Shown here: piece by piece, positions 1-6,803 of the stretch
Position numbering within the stretch: position 1 is the stretch's first letter
Layout: every line of letters starts with the position of its first letter
From: a virus
Virus record (IMG/VR): IMGVR_UViG_3300017991_000121
Coordinates: 1-59,745 of that record
DNA length: 59,745 nucleotides
Direction: 5' to 3' (one strand)
Position numbers and translations under genes: made by a program
Notes under the pieces: model-generated
What the model was told of the DNA's origin: nothing
The model's input: only the letters and a program-made list of their open reading frames with translations
The model's database searches: none

Positions 1-121
1 CGAGGGTCGGACGGTCGATCTTGCCGTCGCCGTCTTTGTCCACGAACAGCTGGAGCACCACCCCGCGCACGATGGCGGCGAACATGAGCACGATGACGGC
101 CCACACGGGCAGGTCGGGCAT
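1..121 (-). CDS. small membrane protein with EF-hand-like loop (partial)
   Basis: Reads on the minus strand from an ATG at 121 to the left edge of the window, so only the first 40 residues are visible. They form a short polar start, a hydrophobic segment (about residues 5-25: VWAVIVLMFAAIVRGVVLQL) and then DKDGDGKIDRP, which fits the calcium-binding loop pattern DxDxDG. No convincing ribosome site precedes the ATG. The combination of a membrane anchor and one calcium loop is too regular to ignore, but the fragment is short and its function is unknown. Confidence 0.45.
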   Translation of the reverse strand, partial: MPDLPVWAVIVLMFAAIVRGVVLQLFVDKDGDGKIDRPTL

Positions 122-150
122 GGACGACTAGCCGGGGATCGCGCTAGTGT
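121..150 (+). promoter_or_regulatory. promoter, leaderless type
   Basis: TGGACG (121-126), an 18-bp spacer and TAGTGT (145-150). The ATG of the next gene (156) follows the -10 by 5 nt, so transcription would begin at or next to the start codon. The -35 differs from TTGACG at one position. Confidence 0.6.
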
Positions 151-155
151 GAGAC

Positions 156-395
156 ATGACCGTTCGTGCCGACGACACAGTGGAGGTGTGGGCCGGGGTG
201 TTCCGCGGAACCGGGGGTGCCCCTCGGCCCGGGGACCCGTGGACTCCATGCAAGGTGCTCGACGCCAGGGAGGCGAGCCTGTACGTGAGCCCCCTGGGCG
301 GGGCCCTGTCCCCGATCACCGTCCCCCATCCCAGCAAAGTGGTGCGCGTACCTGCGCGCTCAACCGCGCCGGTAGTCCGGGGGGAGGTGTACTGA
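156..395 (+). CDS. hypothetical protein, 79 aa
   Basis: A small, beta-rich protein with no family I recognise. The ATG at 156 is chosen because a promoter ends 5 nt before it; there is no Shine-Dalgarno, consistent with a leaderless message. Its TGA overlaps the ATG of the next gene (TGATG). It is the first gene of the rightward accessory cluster, and its promoter probably serves several genes. Confidence 0.6.
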   Translation: MTVRADDTVEVWAGVFRGTGGAPRPGDPWTPCKVLDAREASLYVSPLGGALSPITVPHPSKVVRVPARSTAPVVRGEVY

Positions 396-859
396 TGCCG
401 TCCTTCAAGCTCCGCACCACCGACCCCAGCGGCGGCGGCCCGCCCATCCACCATCTGGTCCTCAAGCAGATGGACAATCTGCGGCGGCTCGACGGGGTAA
501 CCCACGTGGTGCTGTGGGACGGGCCCGGCAAGGGGTTCCACGGGGACAGGATCGGCCGGGGCCAGTGGCTACAGGACGCGGTGGAACAGGCCGTGGCCTA
601 CGCCCCCGGCAAGCCGTGGGCCAACCCCGCCGACCCGTTCCACCTCAAGACCGTGGCCGGGGGGTACACCTACGCCGTGCGGGTGGAGGGGGAGTACGCC
701 GTGGGGTGTGTGTTCGGGACGGGGACCAAGGCCGCCAAGAGCGTCAACCGATCCATGCGGCGGGTGCTCAAGGTGGCCGCCGAGACCAGGGGCCAGCCTG
801 TCCAAACCACGATCCCCGGGAGTGAAGCCCCGGACCACCGCCGCGGCAGCGGGGTGTAG
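395..859 (+). CDS. hypothetical protein, possibly Roadblock/LC7-like
   Basis: A 154-residue protein starting at the ATG at 395 after GGGGAGG. It opens with a helix (KQMDNLRRLDGVTHVVLWDG), then a second helix, and ends with strands around AGGYTYAVRVEGEYAVGCVF and a helix (KSVNRSMRRVLKVA). This helix-strand-helix-strand order, with 'DGV' before a hydrophobic strand, resembles the Roadblock/LC7 (MglB-like) fold, but the likeness is only in pattern. Translationally coupled to the gene before it. Confidence 0.55.
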   Translation: MPSFKLRTTDPSGGGPPIHHLVLKQMDNLRRLDGVTHVVLWDGPGKGFHGDRIGRGQWLQDAVEQAVAYAPGKPWANPADPFHLKTVAGGYTYAVRVEGEYAVGCVFGTGTKAAKSVNRSMRRVLKVAAETRGQPVQTTIPGSEAPDHRRGSGV

Positions 860-1102
860 GTGCGCAGGGGACTTGCGGGCACACGCGCCACGGGGCGCGG
901 TACCGCCACCTGTCCCCAGTGCCAGGGGAGGGGCCAAGTCCCCGGCCCGCCGATCGGCAAGAACCGCGGGATGGCCGCGTGCCCCCTGTGCGGGGGGCTC
1001 AACCGAGTGGACGTGATGGCCGCGTGTCGGGCAGGCTGGAGCGGGTCCCTCCACCCTATCGTAAACCTGGCTGCCAACGAACTGCTGACCGACGATGACT
1101 GA
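860..1102 (+). CDS. zinc-knuckle mini-protein (CxxCxGxG type)
   Basis: An 80-residue protein starting at a GTG immediately after the previous stop. It carries CPQCQGRG and CPLCGG about 20 residues apart. The first fits CxxCxGxG and the second its CxxCxG core, the cysteine pairs of the DnaJ zinc-binding region, where two pairs bind one zinc. There is no J domain. It is one of four such proteins in the first 5.5 kb (also 2612, 3938 and 5280). The role is unknown; protein or nucleic-acid binding is plausible. Confidence 0.6.
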   Translation: MRRGLAGTRATGRGTATCPQCQGRGQVPGPPIGKNRGMAACPLCGGLNRVDVMAACRAGWSGSLHPIVNLAANELLTDDD

Positions 1103-1442
1103 CTTCACCCACGAGGCCGCCAAGTACCGGATCCTGGCCAAGGAGTACCTGGAGGTGGCCGAGCAGGCCCTGGCCGCGTGCCAGGAGATCACCGGCCGCC
1201 TGGAGCGGGTGTCGGCCATGAACGAAGCCGCGTGCGACCAGCGGGACATGGCCCTCCTGGTCCTGGGGGAGCTGGTGGCCAAGTTCAGCCGCCGGCGGCT
1301 GGTGACCCTGGAGGGGAAGGTGAACCTGGACCACGAGGGGGCCCGGGACATCCTGGGGTTGGTGGCCGCCGCCGAAAAGGTGCTCCGGGACACCGCGGCG
1401 GCGCAGAACGCAGTACGGAATGGCCAGGACCCGCGCAAGTAG
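1095..1442 (+). CDS. hypothetical helical protein, 115 aa
   Basis: Overlaps the previous gene by 8 nt and begins at the ATG at 1095. The sequence is almost wholly helical with heptad-like leucines and alanines (RILAKEYLEVAEQALAACQE, then a second and a third helix), so it probably forms a helical bundle or coiled coil. No catalytic motif or membrane segment is seen and no family is recognised. Confidence 0.6.
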   Translation: MTDFTHEAAKYRILAKEYLEVAEQALAACQEITGRLERVSAMNEAACDQRDMALLVLGELVAKFSRRRLVTLEGKVNLDHEGARDILGLVAAAEKVLRDTAAAQNAVRNGQDPRK

Positions 1443-1447
1443 GGGGT

Positions 1448-1690
1448 ATGTCCAAGAGAGAACGACGTGCGGCCGAAGAAGCCGCGGCCCTGGCGTGGGT
1501 GGACGCCAACACCACCCCCCACAAGCCCCAACCCGCCCCCCGGGAACACCGGGCTGCCATCCGGCGCCTGGTCAAGCGGGGGGTGCTCGTGAGCCGGGTG
1601 GCCGCCGAGTCGGCCGCCCAGGTGAACCCCGACGAGTACGTGTACGGCTCCCAGCCCGTGCGGGCCCGGGTGATCGTGAGCCGCGCATGA
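1448..1690 (+). CDS. hypothetical protein, 80 aa
   Basis: Starts at the ATG at 1448 five bases after the previous stop, with a G-rich stretch before it. The N-terminus is basic and helical (MSKRERRAAEEAAALAWVDA), followed by a proline-rich linker and a small C-terminal part with VKRGVLVSRVAAESAAQVN. Not recognised. The stop overlaps the next start (ATGA), indicating coupled translation. Confidence 0.5.
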   Translation: MSKRERRAAEEAAALAWVDANTTPHKPQPAPREHRAAIRRLVKRGVLVSRVAAESAAQVNPDEYVYGSQPVRARVIVSRA

Positions 1691-1959
1691 CCCACTGCAT
1701 CAACGACTTGGTCCTCCTGGTGGCGTTGTGGAAGTGCGCCGCCGAGGGGCACGACAATCACCCGGTCAACGGGTACAACGCGGCGGCCAAACGGCTGGCG
1801 GCCAGGGGGCTGGTGTCGATCAACCCCACGTGCGCCTACCAGTGGCGGATCACGGAGGAGGGGCGGGAGTTCTGCGCCGACGTGGTGGCCTCCCTGGGCG
1901 CCCCCGTACAGCAACCCAACTGCGCCCAGGGGCCGCGGGTGGTGAGGGACAACTACTGA
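1687..1959 (+). CDS. hypothetical protein, winged-helix-like
   Basis: A 90-residue protein. NGYNAAAKRLAARGLVSINP followed by YQWRITEEGREF has the look of a winged-helix or MarR-like unit: a recognition-type helix, then a short hairpin, then 'T-x-E-G'. This resembles the 'itpeGr' motif of many archaeal and phage winged-helix proteins. It may be a small DNA-binding protein. ATGA overlap at its start and TGATG overlap at its end. Confidence 0.5.
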   Translation: MTHCINDLVLLVALWKCAAEGHDNHPVNGYNAAAKRLAARGLVSINPTCAYQWRITEEGREFCADVVASLGAPVQQPNCAQGPRVVRDNY

Positions 1960-2615
1960 TGGCGCGGCGACACTGGGATCGGTACGACCAGATCGAGCAT
2001 CTGGCCCCGGAGAAGATGAACGCGAGCACGGCGTTCGCAGAACTGGACGACTACCTGGGGAGCGGCGACGACCCCATCCGGTGGAAGGGCCAGGACACCA
2101 CCCCCAACAATGTGCGGTACCGGATCCAAGGGGACCCCAAAGCCACGGACGTGCGGGTGGGGTACTACGGGGGGCCGGGGTGCCAGTGGATCACCGCACG
2201 CAAGGGGACGTTGGCCAAGTTGGTGGCCGACCGCCGCCGCTTACGTGCCGAACGGGCCGTCAAGGACAGGGCCGCCGAGTTGAGCAAGGCCGCCAAGACC
2301 CGGGCCAAGACGGCGGCGGCGGGGGTTCCGTCCCTGGCCCGCGCGGAGGTGCGGTGGGCTGTGGAGATCACCTACTGGAAGAACGGCAAGGCGGTGGACA
2401 AGCCGTTCCTGGCCGGTCGGTTCTACTTCGACTCCCCTGGGGACCCCCTGGGGCCCCGCCATGGGCGAGGGGACATGCCTCCCGTGGCCACCTTCGACAC
2501 CCGGGACCTGGCCAGGGAGCGGTGCAAGCTGGTGCGGGGCGGCCACCCGTCGTGGAGGACCACGGCCCGGCCTGTCAAGGTGCGGGTGGAGGTCCACCGG
2601 GTGGAGGGGGCGTGA
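1959..2615 (+). CDS. hypothetical protein, 218 aa
   Basis: The largest of the early small genes. The N-terminal half is mixed and contains VRVGYYGGPGCQWITARKGT, the middle is a long basic helix (about residues 90-125, rich in Lys, Arg and Ala), and the C-terminal half is beta-rich (VRWAVEITYWKNGKAVDKPF, then RFYFDS). No known family or catalytic motif is recognised. It lies in an unbroken run of coupled genes. Confidence 0.55.
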   Translation: MARRHWDRYDQIEHLAPEKMNASTAFAELDDYLGSGDDPIRWKGQDTTPNNVRYRIQGDPKATDVRVGYYGGPGCQWITARKGTLAKLVADRRRLRAERAVKDRAAELSKAAKTRAKTAAAGVPSLARAEVRWAVEITYWKNGKAVDKPFLAGRFYFDSPGDPLGPRHGRGDMPPVATFDTRDLARERCKLVRGGHPSWRTTARPVKVRVEVHRVEGA

Positions 2616-2995
2616 CGGATCACCGCCGGGTGCTTGCCGCGGAGTTCGTTCTGTGCCCGTCGTGCGGTGGGACAGGCCTCCAGGTGGAGAAGGGGTCGAT
2701 CATGAACCCCAGCACGGAGCGCCCTCCCGCGGGGGAGGACGCCGTCCGCCGCCTTCGCCAGATGGTGGCGGGGGTGGCCGCCGACAACGACGACGACTAC
2801 GACCGGGACTACGACCCGTTCTCCGTAGAGGCCCAGATGGCGGAGTGGGACCACGACGACGAGTACGGGGCGGAGTACGGGGACCCTGCCACGTGGATGA
2901 ACACCAACATGGTGGAGAAGTGCGACCTGTGCCGCGGCCGGCGGCGGATCTTGAAGGCCAAGGCCGCCGCGTGGCTCATGGAGAACCCGGGATGA
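2612..2995 (+). CDS. zinc-knuckle protein with acidic insert
   Basis: A 127-residue protein starting at the GTG at 2612 (GTGA overlap with the preceding gene). It has CPSCGGTG near residue 15 and CDLCRGRR near residue 105, the same kind of paired knuckles as 860, 3938 and 5280. Here the pair is separated by a long insert with a very acidic run of Asp and Tyr (NDDDYDRDYDPF). If both pairs bind one zinc, the acidic loop would be displayed from the zinc site. Function unknown. Confidence 0.6.
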   Translation: MTDHRRVLAAEFVLCPSCGGTGLQVEKGSIMNPSTERPPAGEDAVRRLRQMVAGVAADNDDDYDRDYDPFSVEAQMAEWDHDDEYGAEYGDPATWMNTNMVEKCDLCRGRRRILKAKAAAWLMENPG

Positions 2996-3168
2996 CCCGC
3001 GGCCGCGCGTTGGTGTGGGTGGTGGTGTGGGTGGTCCTGGCCTTTGCCGCCGCGTGGGTGGGTCAGCAGTGGTGGCCTGCGTGGGTGGTGTTCGTGGTGG
3101 CCGCCCTGGGGCTTCTGGGGGCCGTGTCCGTGGTGGCCAAGGGAGGGGTGGATGATCAACATGAGTGA
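2992..3168 (+). CDS. small two-helix membrane protein
   Basis: A 58-residue protein with two hydrophobic segments, ALVWVVVWVVLAFAAAWVG and a second of similar length (WVVFVVAALGLLGAVSVV), joined by QQWWPA. A basic start (MTRGR) favours the N-terminus inside. Its ATG overlaps the previous stop. The size and shape would suit a holin or a superinfection-related membrane protein, but it is far from the lysis genes, so its role is left open. Confidence 0.55.
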   Translation: MTRGRALVWVVVWVVLAFAAAWVGQQWWPAWVVFVVAALGLLGAVSVVAKGGVDDQHE

Positions 3169-3475
3169 CTGGCCGGAACTGGCCGAGTTCGTGGTGGCGG
3201 CCGACGACGACGCCCTCACCCGGGCCGACCTGGCCAAGCTCCTGGATGGTGGGGTGGCCGCGGGGTTCTTCCGGGCCTACGCGGTCAAGGAGGTTTTCCT
3301 TGGCGGGGTGGTCCACGTGGTGGTGGAGGCTCCCAACGCGTCGGCCATGGACCGGCGGTGGATCGAGAAAGCCCGCCGAGCCGTGGACGCCCGCCGAGCC
3401 GCGGGGGTCAAGGTGGAGTGGAAGATCCTCACCACCGCGGAGGAGTGCGCCCAGCGCCTCCTGGGGGAAGATTGA
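3161..3475 (+). CDS. hypothetical protein, 104 aa
   Basis: The start could be the ATG at 3152 or at 3161; the later one is preferred because GGGAGGGG (3141-3148) is then 12 nt away rather than 3. It overlaps the end of the membrane-protein gene. The protein is alpha/beta (LAEFVVAADDDALTRADLAK, later GVVHVVVEAP and VKVEWKILTT). No family recognised. Confidence 0.5.
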   Translation: MSDWPELAEFVVAADDDALTRADLAKLLDGGVAAGFFRAYAVKEVFLGGVVHVVVEAPNASAMDRRWIEKARRAVDARRAAGVKVEWKILTTAEECAQRLLGED

Positions 3476-3720
3476 TGCCCCCCAAGAAGAAGACCATCAC
3501 CCGCAAGGAGCAGGACGCCCGCCTTCGGGCCGCGGTGGCGTTCGTGGTGGAGAAGGGCGCGGACAGCGGGGTCCAGGTGGATCAACTGGCCCTTACTGCC
3601 CCGGCCAGCGCAGAACCTACCGTAAAGCTCACCCTGCGGCTGGGGTACGATGGGGCCGAGGTGATCGGCGCGGCGCTCAAACTGGCCGCCAGCAAGTCCA
3701 TGCTGGAGGGAGGGGACTGA
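3475..3720 (+). CDS. hypothetical protein, 81 aa
   Basis: Coupled to its neighbours by TGATG overlaps at both ends. A strongly basic N-terminus (MPPKKKTITRKEQDARLR) is followed by a helix and then an amphipathic strand (VKLTLRLGYDGAEVIGAALK). Similar short Lys-rich tails occur on nucleic-acid-binding phage proteins, but no family is recognised. Confidence 0.5.
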   Translation: MPPKKKTITRKEQDARLRAAVAFVVEKGADSGVQVDQLALTAPASAEPTVKLTLRLGYDGAEVIGAALKLAASKSMLEGGD

Positions 3721-3974
3721 TGGCGGTCCCCGGGCGGGTGTACGCCTACGATGCGGACGGCAACCAGTTGATCTGGGATCCGATCAAACCCCCGCCGGGG
3801 TGGAGGTGGTGTTCTGCCTCACCAGGGTTTCCCCTGCACTACAAGCCGGACGACGGCGCGCCGTGCCCTTACTGCGGAACGCACCCCGAGGCCGAGGCCG
3901 AGGCGGTGTACGATGACATCGAGGACGTGGCTCCCCAATGGAACAGACCCCAGACCAAACACGCCAGCGGCTGA
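3720..3974 (+). CDS. hypothetical protein with single CxxC knuckle
   Basis: An 84-residue protein with one clear CPYCGTH motif near residue 50 and another Cys in WRWCSAS near residue 30. The C-terminal part is acidic. A single zinc ligand set (two or three Cys and a His) is possible. It overlaps the next gene by 37 nt in another frame, which is long for this genome. Function unknown. Confidence 0.5.
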   Translation: MAVPGRVYAYDADGNQLIWDPIKPPPGWRWCSASPGFPLHYKPDDGAPCPYCGTHPEAEAEAVYDDIEDVAPQWNRPQTKHASG

Positions 3975-4363
3975 AGGCCGTCCTGGAAACGGCCTTGTCG
4001 GCGGAGATCGCCGCGGCCAAGCGCGCCGTGGGCCGGGTGGAGTGCCCTTGCTGTGAGGGGACCGGGGTCACCCCGGACGTTCGTTCCACCACCACCCCCC
4101 AGGACGTGGTGGCTCGTCGGTTTCGCGCCCAGGCCAGCATGACCTTGTGCTCCACGTGCGATGGGACGGGATGGGCCGACCAGGACGCCGCCGCGGAGTG
4201 GCTTTTGGCCAACGACCCCGAGTCGTCCATGGCCGACCTGGGCCCGGTCCCCTACACCGCGGCCGAAGTAGCCAAGGCCCTTGCCGACGTGGATGGGGTG
4301 GCCGCGGTGGCGGTGGCGGACGTGACGATCACGGGCGACGCCCTTTCCGTGTCGCACGACTAG
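3938..4363 (+). CDS. zinc-knuckle protein (CxxCxGxG pair)
   Basis: A 141-residue protein. A helical N-terminus is followed by CPCCEGTG (about residue 36) and CSTCDGTG (about residue 72), the closest match in the window to two repeats of the DnaJ-type zinc region. The C-terminal 60 residues are separate and end in VAAVAVADVTITGDALSVSHD. There is no J domain. Likely a small zinc-dependent binding protein; function not known. Confidence 0.6.
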   Translation: MEQTPDQTRQRLKAVLETALSAEIAAAKRAVGRVECPCCEGTGVTPDVRSTTTPQDVVARRFRAQASMTLCSTCDGTGWADQDAAAEWLLANDPESSMADLGPVPYTAAEVAKALADVDGVAAVAVADVTITGDALSVSHD

Positions 4364-4379
4364 GCGCAAGGGTGTGGGT

Positions 4380-4856
4380 ATGGACGTTCGCGTCACCCGA
4401 CCAGACGAGTTCAGCGACACCCTCCGAGACGCCATGCCCGGGGCCGTGGTGTGGATCGAGAACCCCGACCAGGCCGTGGTCCAGATGCGGTTCCCATGGA
4501 CTCCGCAGGAGGCATGGGGGCGCGGGGCGTGGATGGTCCAGACGTACCCGGGGTACGAGGGGGGAGACGACGGGATCTTGGCGGTGGAGATCGCCACGGG
4601 GCTGGGGGCCTTGTTCCGCCCCGACGCCGCGGTGTGCATCCGGGAGTTGGCCTTGGTGGACCCCACCGCCACGGTTCCCACCCCGCCCCTGGAACGCCTG
4701 GTGGCGTCGTGGCGCAAGGCGGATAGGGATCACCTCAATGCGGGGCACCCAGAGTTGAGCGGGGCGGCCCGCGCTTTCGCGGACATGCTTGACCACGTGC
4801 TGGCCCACGGGACGTGGCCGCCGGAGGACGAGCCCGACCAGGAGGCGGGGGCGTGA
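4380..4856 (+). CDS. hypothetical protein, 158 aa
   Basis: ATG at 4380 is preferred over the in-frame GTG at 4374 because AAGGG (4368-4372) is 7 nt upstream of it. The protein has a mixed fold with PGAVVWIENPDQAVVQMRFP near the start and a helical C-terminus (ERLVASWRKADRDH, then ARAFADMLDHVL). No motif of a known enzyme family is seen. Confidence 0.5.
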   Translation: MDVRVTRPDEFSDTLRDAMPGAVVWIENPDQAVVQMRFPWTPQEAWGRGAWMVQTYPGYEGGDDGILAVEIATGLGALFRPDAAVCIRELALVDPTATVPTPPLERLVASWRKADRDHLNAGHPELSGAARAFADMLDHVLAHGTWPPEDEPDQEAGA

Positions 4857-4913
4857 AAGGGCACCCCACCACGTGCGTCCTCAACGGGCCCACCCTCCTG
4901 GTGGACGCGGTGA

Positions 4914-4919
4914 TAGGCT
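4914..4919 (+). promoter_or_regulatory. possible -10 element
   Basis: TAGGCT nine nt before the ATG at 4929 and about 100 nt before the well-supported gene at 5018. No clear -35. It resembles the other TAnnnT elements of the window but the spacing is not the usual 6 nt. Confidence 0.3.
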
Positions 4920-4928
4920 GATCGGCCC

Positions 4929-5033
4929 ATGGACCACTGCAAAACACCGCCACCTCCACCGTCCTTCAATCTGCTCACTCCACCCGGCGCAGTTGGCACA
5001 CCCCCGGAGGAGGTGGTATGCGCGTCCGCATGA
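4929..5033 (+). CDS. possible 34-aa proline-rich leader peptide
   Basis: An ATG nine nt after a -10-like element opens a 34-codon frame with a proline-rich centre (CKTPPPPPSFNLLTPPG). Its end overlaps the start of the 5018 gene, whose ribosome site (GGAGGAGG) lies inside it, so it could act as a translated leader. The interval 4857-5017 otherwise holds only a 22-codon GTG frame at 4853-4921. Real coding is uncertain. Confidence 0.25.
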   Translation: MDHCKTPPPPPSFNLLTPPGAVGTPPEEVVCASA

Positions 5034-5299
5034 TCGTGGAGGCAGAGCTTGTTCCGGGAACCGCGCTGGTGCGCGGCGACTTGGCCGCGCCTGCCTTGAT
5101 GGGGCCGGTGTACCGGATCGGGAGCATCACCCCCACCACCGCCAACGGGCGGGATGCGCTCATGGTGGAGTGCTTTGAGGCCGTGCGGGGGCGCGATGGT
5201 CGGACGGTGGAGGAGCGCAATCAGGTGTACGTGGGCCCGGATCACACGTGGTGGCGGGTGCCGCCCCCTAAGACCACCGATGCCACGTGCCAGGACTAG
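5018..5299 (+). CDS. hypothetical beta-rich protein, 93 aa
   Basis: ATG at 5018 follows a strong GGAGGAGG site. The protein is mainly beta (RVRMIVEAELVPGTALVRGD, YRIGSITPT, RNQVYVGPDHTWWRVP) and could be a small SH3-like barrel. It overlaps the next gene by 20 nt. No family recognised. Confidence 0.5.
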   Translation: MRVRMIVEAELVPGTALVRGDLAAPALMGPVYRIGSITPTTANGRDALMVECFEAVRGRDGRTVEERNQVYVGPDHTWWRVPPPKTTDATCQD

Positions 5300-5531
5300 C
5301 CCTCCCGCGTGCCCCACGTGCGGGGGTTCAGGGCGGGTGATCGAAGTCCTCCCCCCGGAGATCATGCAAACCCTGCGGGTGGACCTCCGGGGGCTCGCGG
5401 GGGTGGGGTTTTCCCGGGATACGTGCCCCACGTGCGGGGGGCGGGGGTCCTTGTCGCCACCGTGCCCCTTGGGGGAGTATCCTCCGTGTCCAAGGGACCA
5501 CCATGGGACTGATCAAGATCCGCCGAAGTGA
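5280..5531 (+). CDS. zinc-knuckle mini-protein (CPTCGGxG pair)
   Basis: An 83-residue protein starting at the ATG at 5280 inside the previous gene. It has CPTCGGSG (about residue 11) and CPTCGGRG (about residue 48), two near-identical knuckles of the DnaJ zinc type. Extra cysteines (PPCPLGEYPPCP) follow. It overlaps the start of the metallopeptidase gene by 29 nt, so the two are likely co-translated. This is the fourth member of the knuckle group in this region. Confidence 0.6.
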   Translation: MPRARTSPPACPTCGGSGRVIEVLPPEIMQTLRVDLRGLAGVGFSRDTCPTCGGRGSLSPPCPLGEYPPCPRDHHGTDQDPPK

Positions 5532-6066
5532 CCGCCGCCTGGCGGAGGACGACCGCTTGCGAGACAAGTACCTGGACCGCCACCGCTCCCCCGAGGAGTT
5601 GGTGGCACGGTACGAGGCCGAGGCCAAGCGCCTGGGGCTGCGGATCGAGAACAAGTCGAGCCACTGGGGGCGCCTGTCTCGGATGTCCACCACGTACTAC
5701 CGGGAGTTGCGCTTGGGGACTGGGGCCCAGAACTACAAGCCGTTCCCCAAGGCGCGGCTGCTGGCTCACGAGCTGTTCCACGCCCGCCAGTGGCGGTGGT
5801 GGGAGCCGACCAAGTTCCGCACCCGGTACGTGTTCTGGACTCGGTGGCGGTGGGCCATCGAGGTCCAGGCCTACTGCGAGTCGGTGCGGGCCATGATCAG
5901 CATGGGGGCCAGCGACAAGGCCGTGGACGCGTACATCGAGGACCGCCCCCGAGTGCTGTGGGAGAACTACGCCCTCAAGGGCCTCCGCAGGGACCACGTG
6001 TACCGGTACACCAAGGCCATCCTCCGCAACGCGGCCACCGAGCACAGGGCTCGTGTCGCCGCGTAA
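5503..6066 (+). CDS. zinc metallopeptidase-like protein (HELFH)
   Basis: A 187-residue protein; the ATG at 5503 has AAGGGA 6 nt upstream. LLAHELFHARQWRWW (about residues 86-100) contains the HExxH zinc motif, and a glutamate about 28 residues later in WAIEVQAYCESVRAM is in the right place for the third ligand. This arrangement, HELfHvrQ followed by E in 'EvqAY', occurs in small predicted peptidases of bacteria and phages. There is no signal peptide, so it would act in the host cytoplasm or in the virion. Substrate unknown; a role in processing or host takeover is only inferred. Confidence 0.65.
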   Translation: MGLIKIRRSDRRLAEDDRLRDKYLDRHRSPEELVARYEAEAKRLGLRIENKSSHWGRLSRMSTTYYRELRLGTGAQNYKPFPKARLLAHELFHARQWRWWEPTKFRTRYVFWTRWRWAIEVQAYCESVRAMISMGASDKAVDAYIEDRPRVLWENYALKGLRRDHVYRYTKAILRNAATEHRARVAA

Positions 6067-6450
6067 GTGGTGGGGGTGAGCAGGATCAGCGAGGACACTC
6101 TCAACGGGGACACCCCCGTGGTGATCATGGCCTGGATGCCCCGCCCGGACAGCGGGGAGGTCAACAGCCTGGTGTACGCCGGGGGCCTGACCCGGACCTA
6201 CTGGAAGGACAGGTTCGACGGCCGCGCCGCCCTGGGGGCGCACCGGGCCCCGCCCTACTTCCGGGACCCCCACGAGGGGGTGGCGTACATGATGCGCAAC
6301 CCTGGCACCCGGGGGTTGATCCAACTGGATGCCCGTGCCGCCATCGAGTTGGGGTGGGGGATCGGGGCCATGGGGGAGCCCCCCGGCGCGCCCGACGACC
6401 CCCCCACCATGGGGTACGCCGCCGCGGCAATGCTGGAGGGCGACCAGTGA
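6067..6450 (+). CDS. hypothetical protein, 127 aa
   Basis: Begins directly after the metallopeptidase stop at a GTG (6067; in-frame GTGs also at 6070 and 6076). It contains DTPVVIMAWMPRPDSGEVNS and AYMMRNPGTRGLIQLDARAA but no motif I can assign. The run from 5280 to 6746 looks like one translational unit. Confidence 0.5.
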   Translation: MVGVSRISEDTLNGDTPVVIMAWMPRPDSGEVNSLVYAGGLTRTYWKDRFDGRAALGAHRAPPYFRDPHEGVAYMMRNPGTRGLIQLDARAAIELGWGIGAMGEPPGAPDDPPTMGYAAAAMLEGDQ

Positions 6451-6746
6451 CCAAGGGCGCCAAGTTGCCGGTGGCCGAGTCGATCACCCTGGGCCTCCGG
6501 ATCGACAAGGTGTTCGTCCCCACCCCCAACGGGGGAGCGGCCCCTCGGTTCCGGGTGACCGTGTACCCCGTGGGGGAGGGGCGGTACGACTCCGAGCGGA
6601 CCCGGATCCAAGTGGAGGAGCCCTACATGCGCCAGTGGGCTGCCGACGAGGTGGCTGCCCTGGACGTGGTGGCCGCGGCTCTCCCCGACATCCGGGACGC
6701 GATCCGCGCGGTGGAAGTGGCCGCCATGGTGGAGGACGACGACTGA
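6447..6746 (+). CDS. hypothetical protein, 99 aa
   Basis: GTG at 6447 overlaps the previous stop (GTGA). Beta strands in the first half (SITLGLRIDKVFVPTPNG, RFRVTVYPVGEG) and a helical, acidic C-terminus (DIRDAIRAVEVAAMVEDDD). Not recognised. It is the last gene before the promoter-led membrane-protein gene. Confidence 0.5.
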   Translation: MTKGAKLPVAESITLGLRIDKVFVPTPNGGAAPRFRVTVYPVGEGRYDSERTRIQVEEPYMRQWAADEVAALDVVAAALPDIRDAIRAVEVAAMVEDDD

Positions 6747-6790
6747 CGCCCAACTGGGCGGACGACGATGTTCGCCAGCACTCGGTGGGG

Positions 6791-6796
6791 TAGGGT
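6791..6796 (+). promoter_or_regulatory. -10 element, leaderless type
   Basis: TAGGGT with 7 nt to the ATG at 6804. No good -35 at 17-19 bp. It fits the recurring -10-to-start pattern of the window. Confidence 0.45.
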
Positions 6797-6803
6797 GGTG
6801 GGG

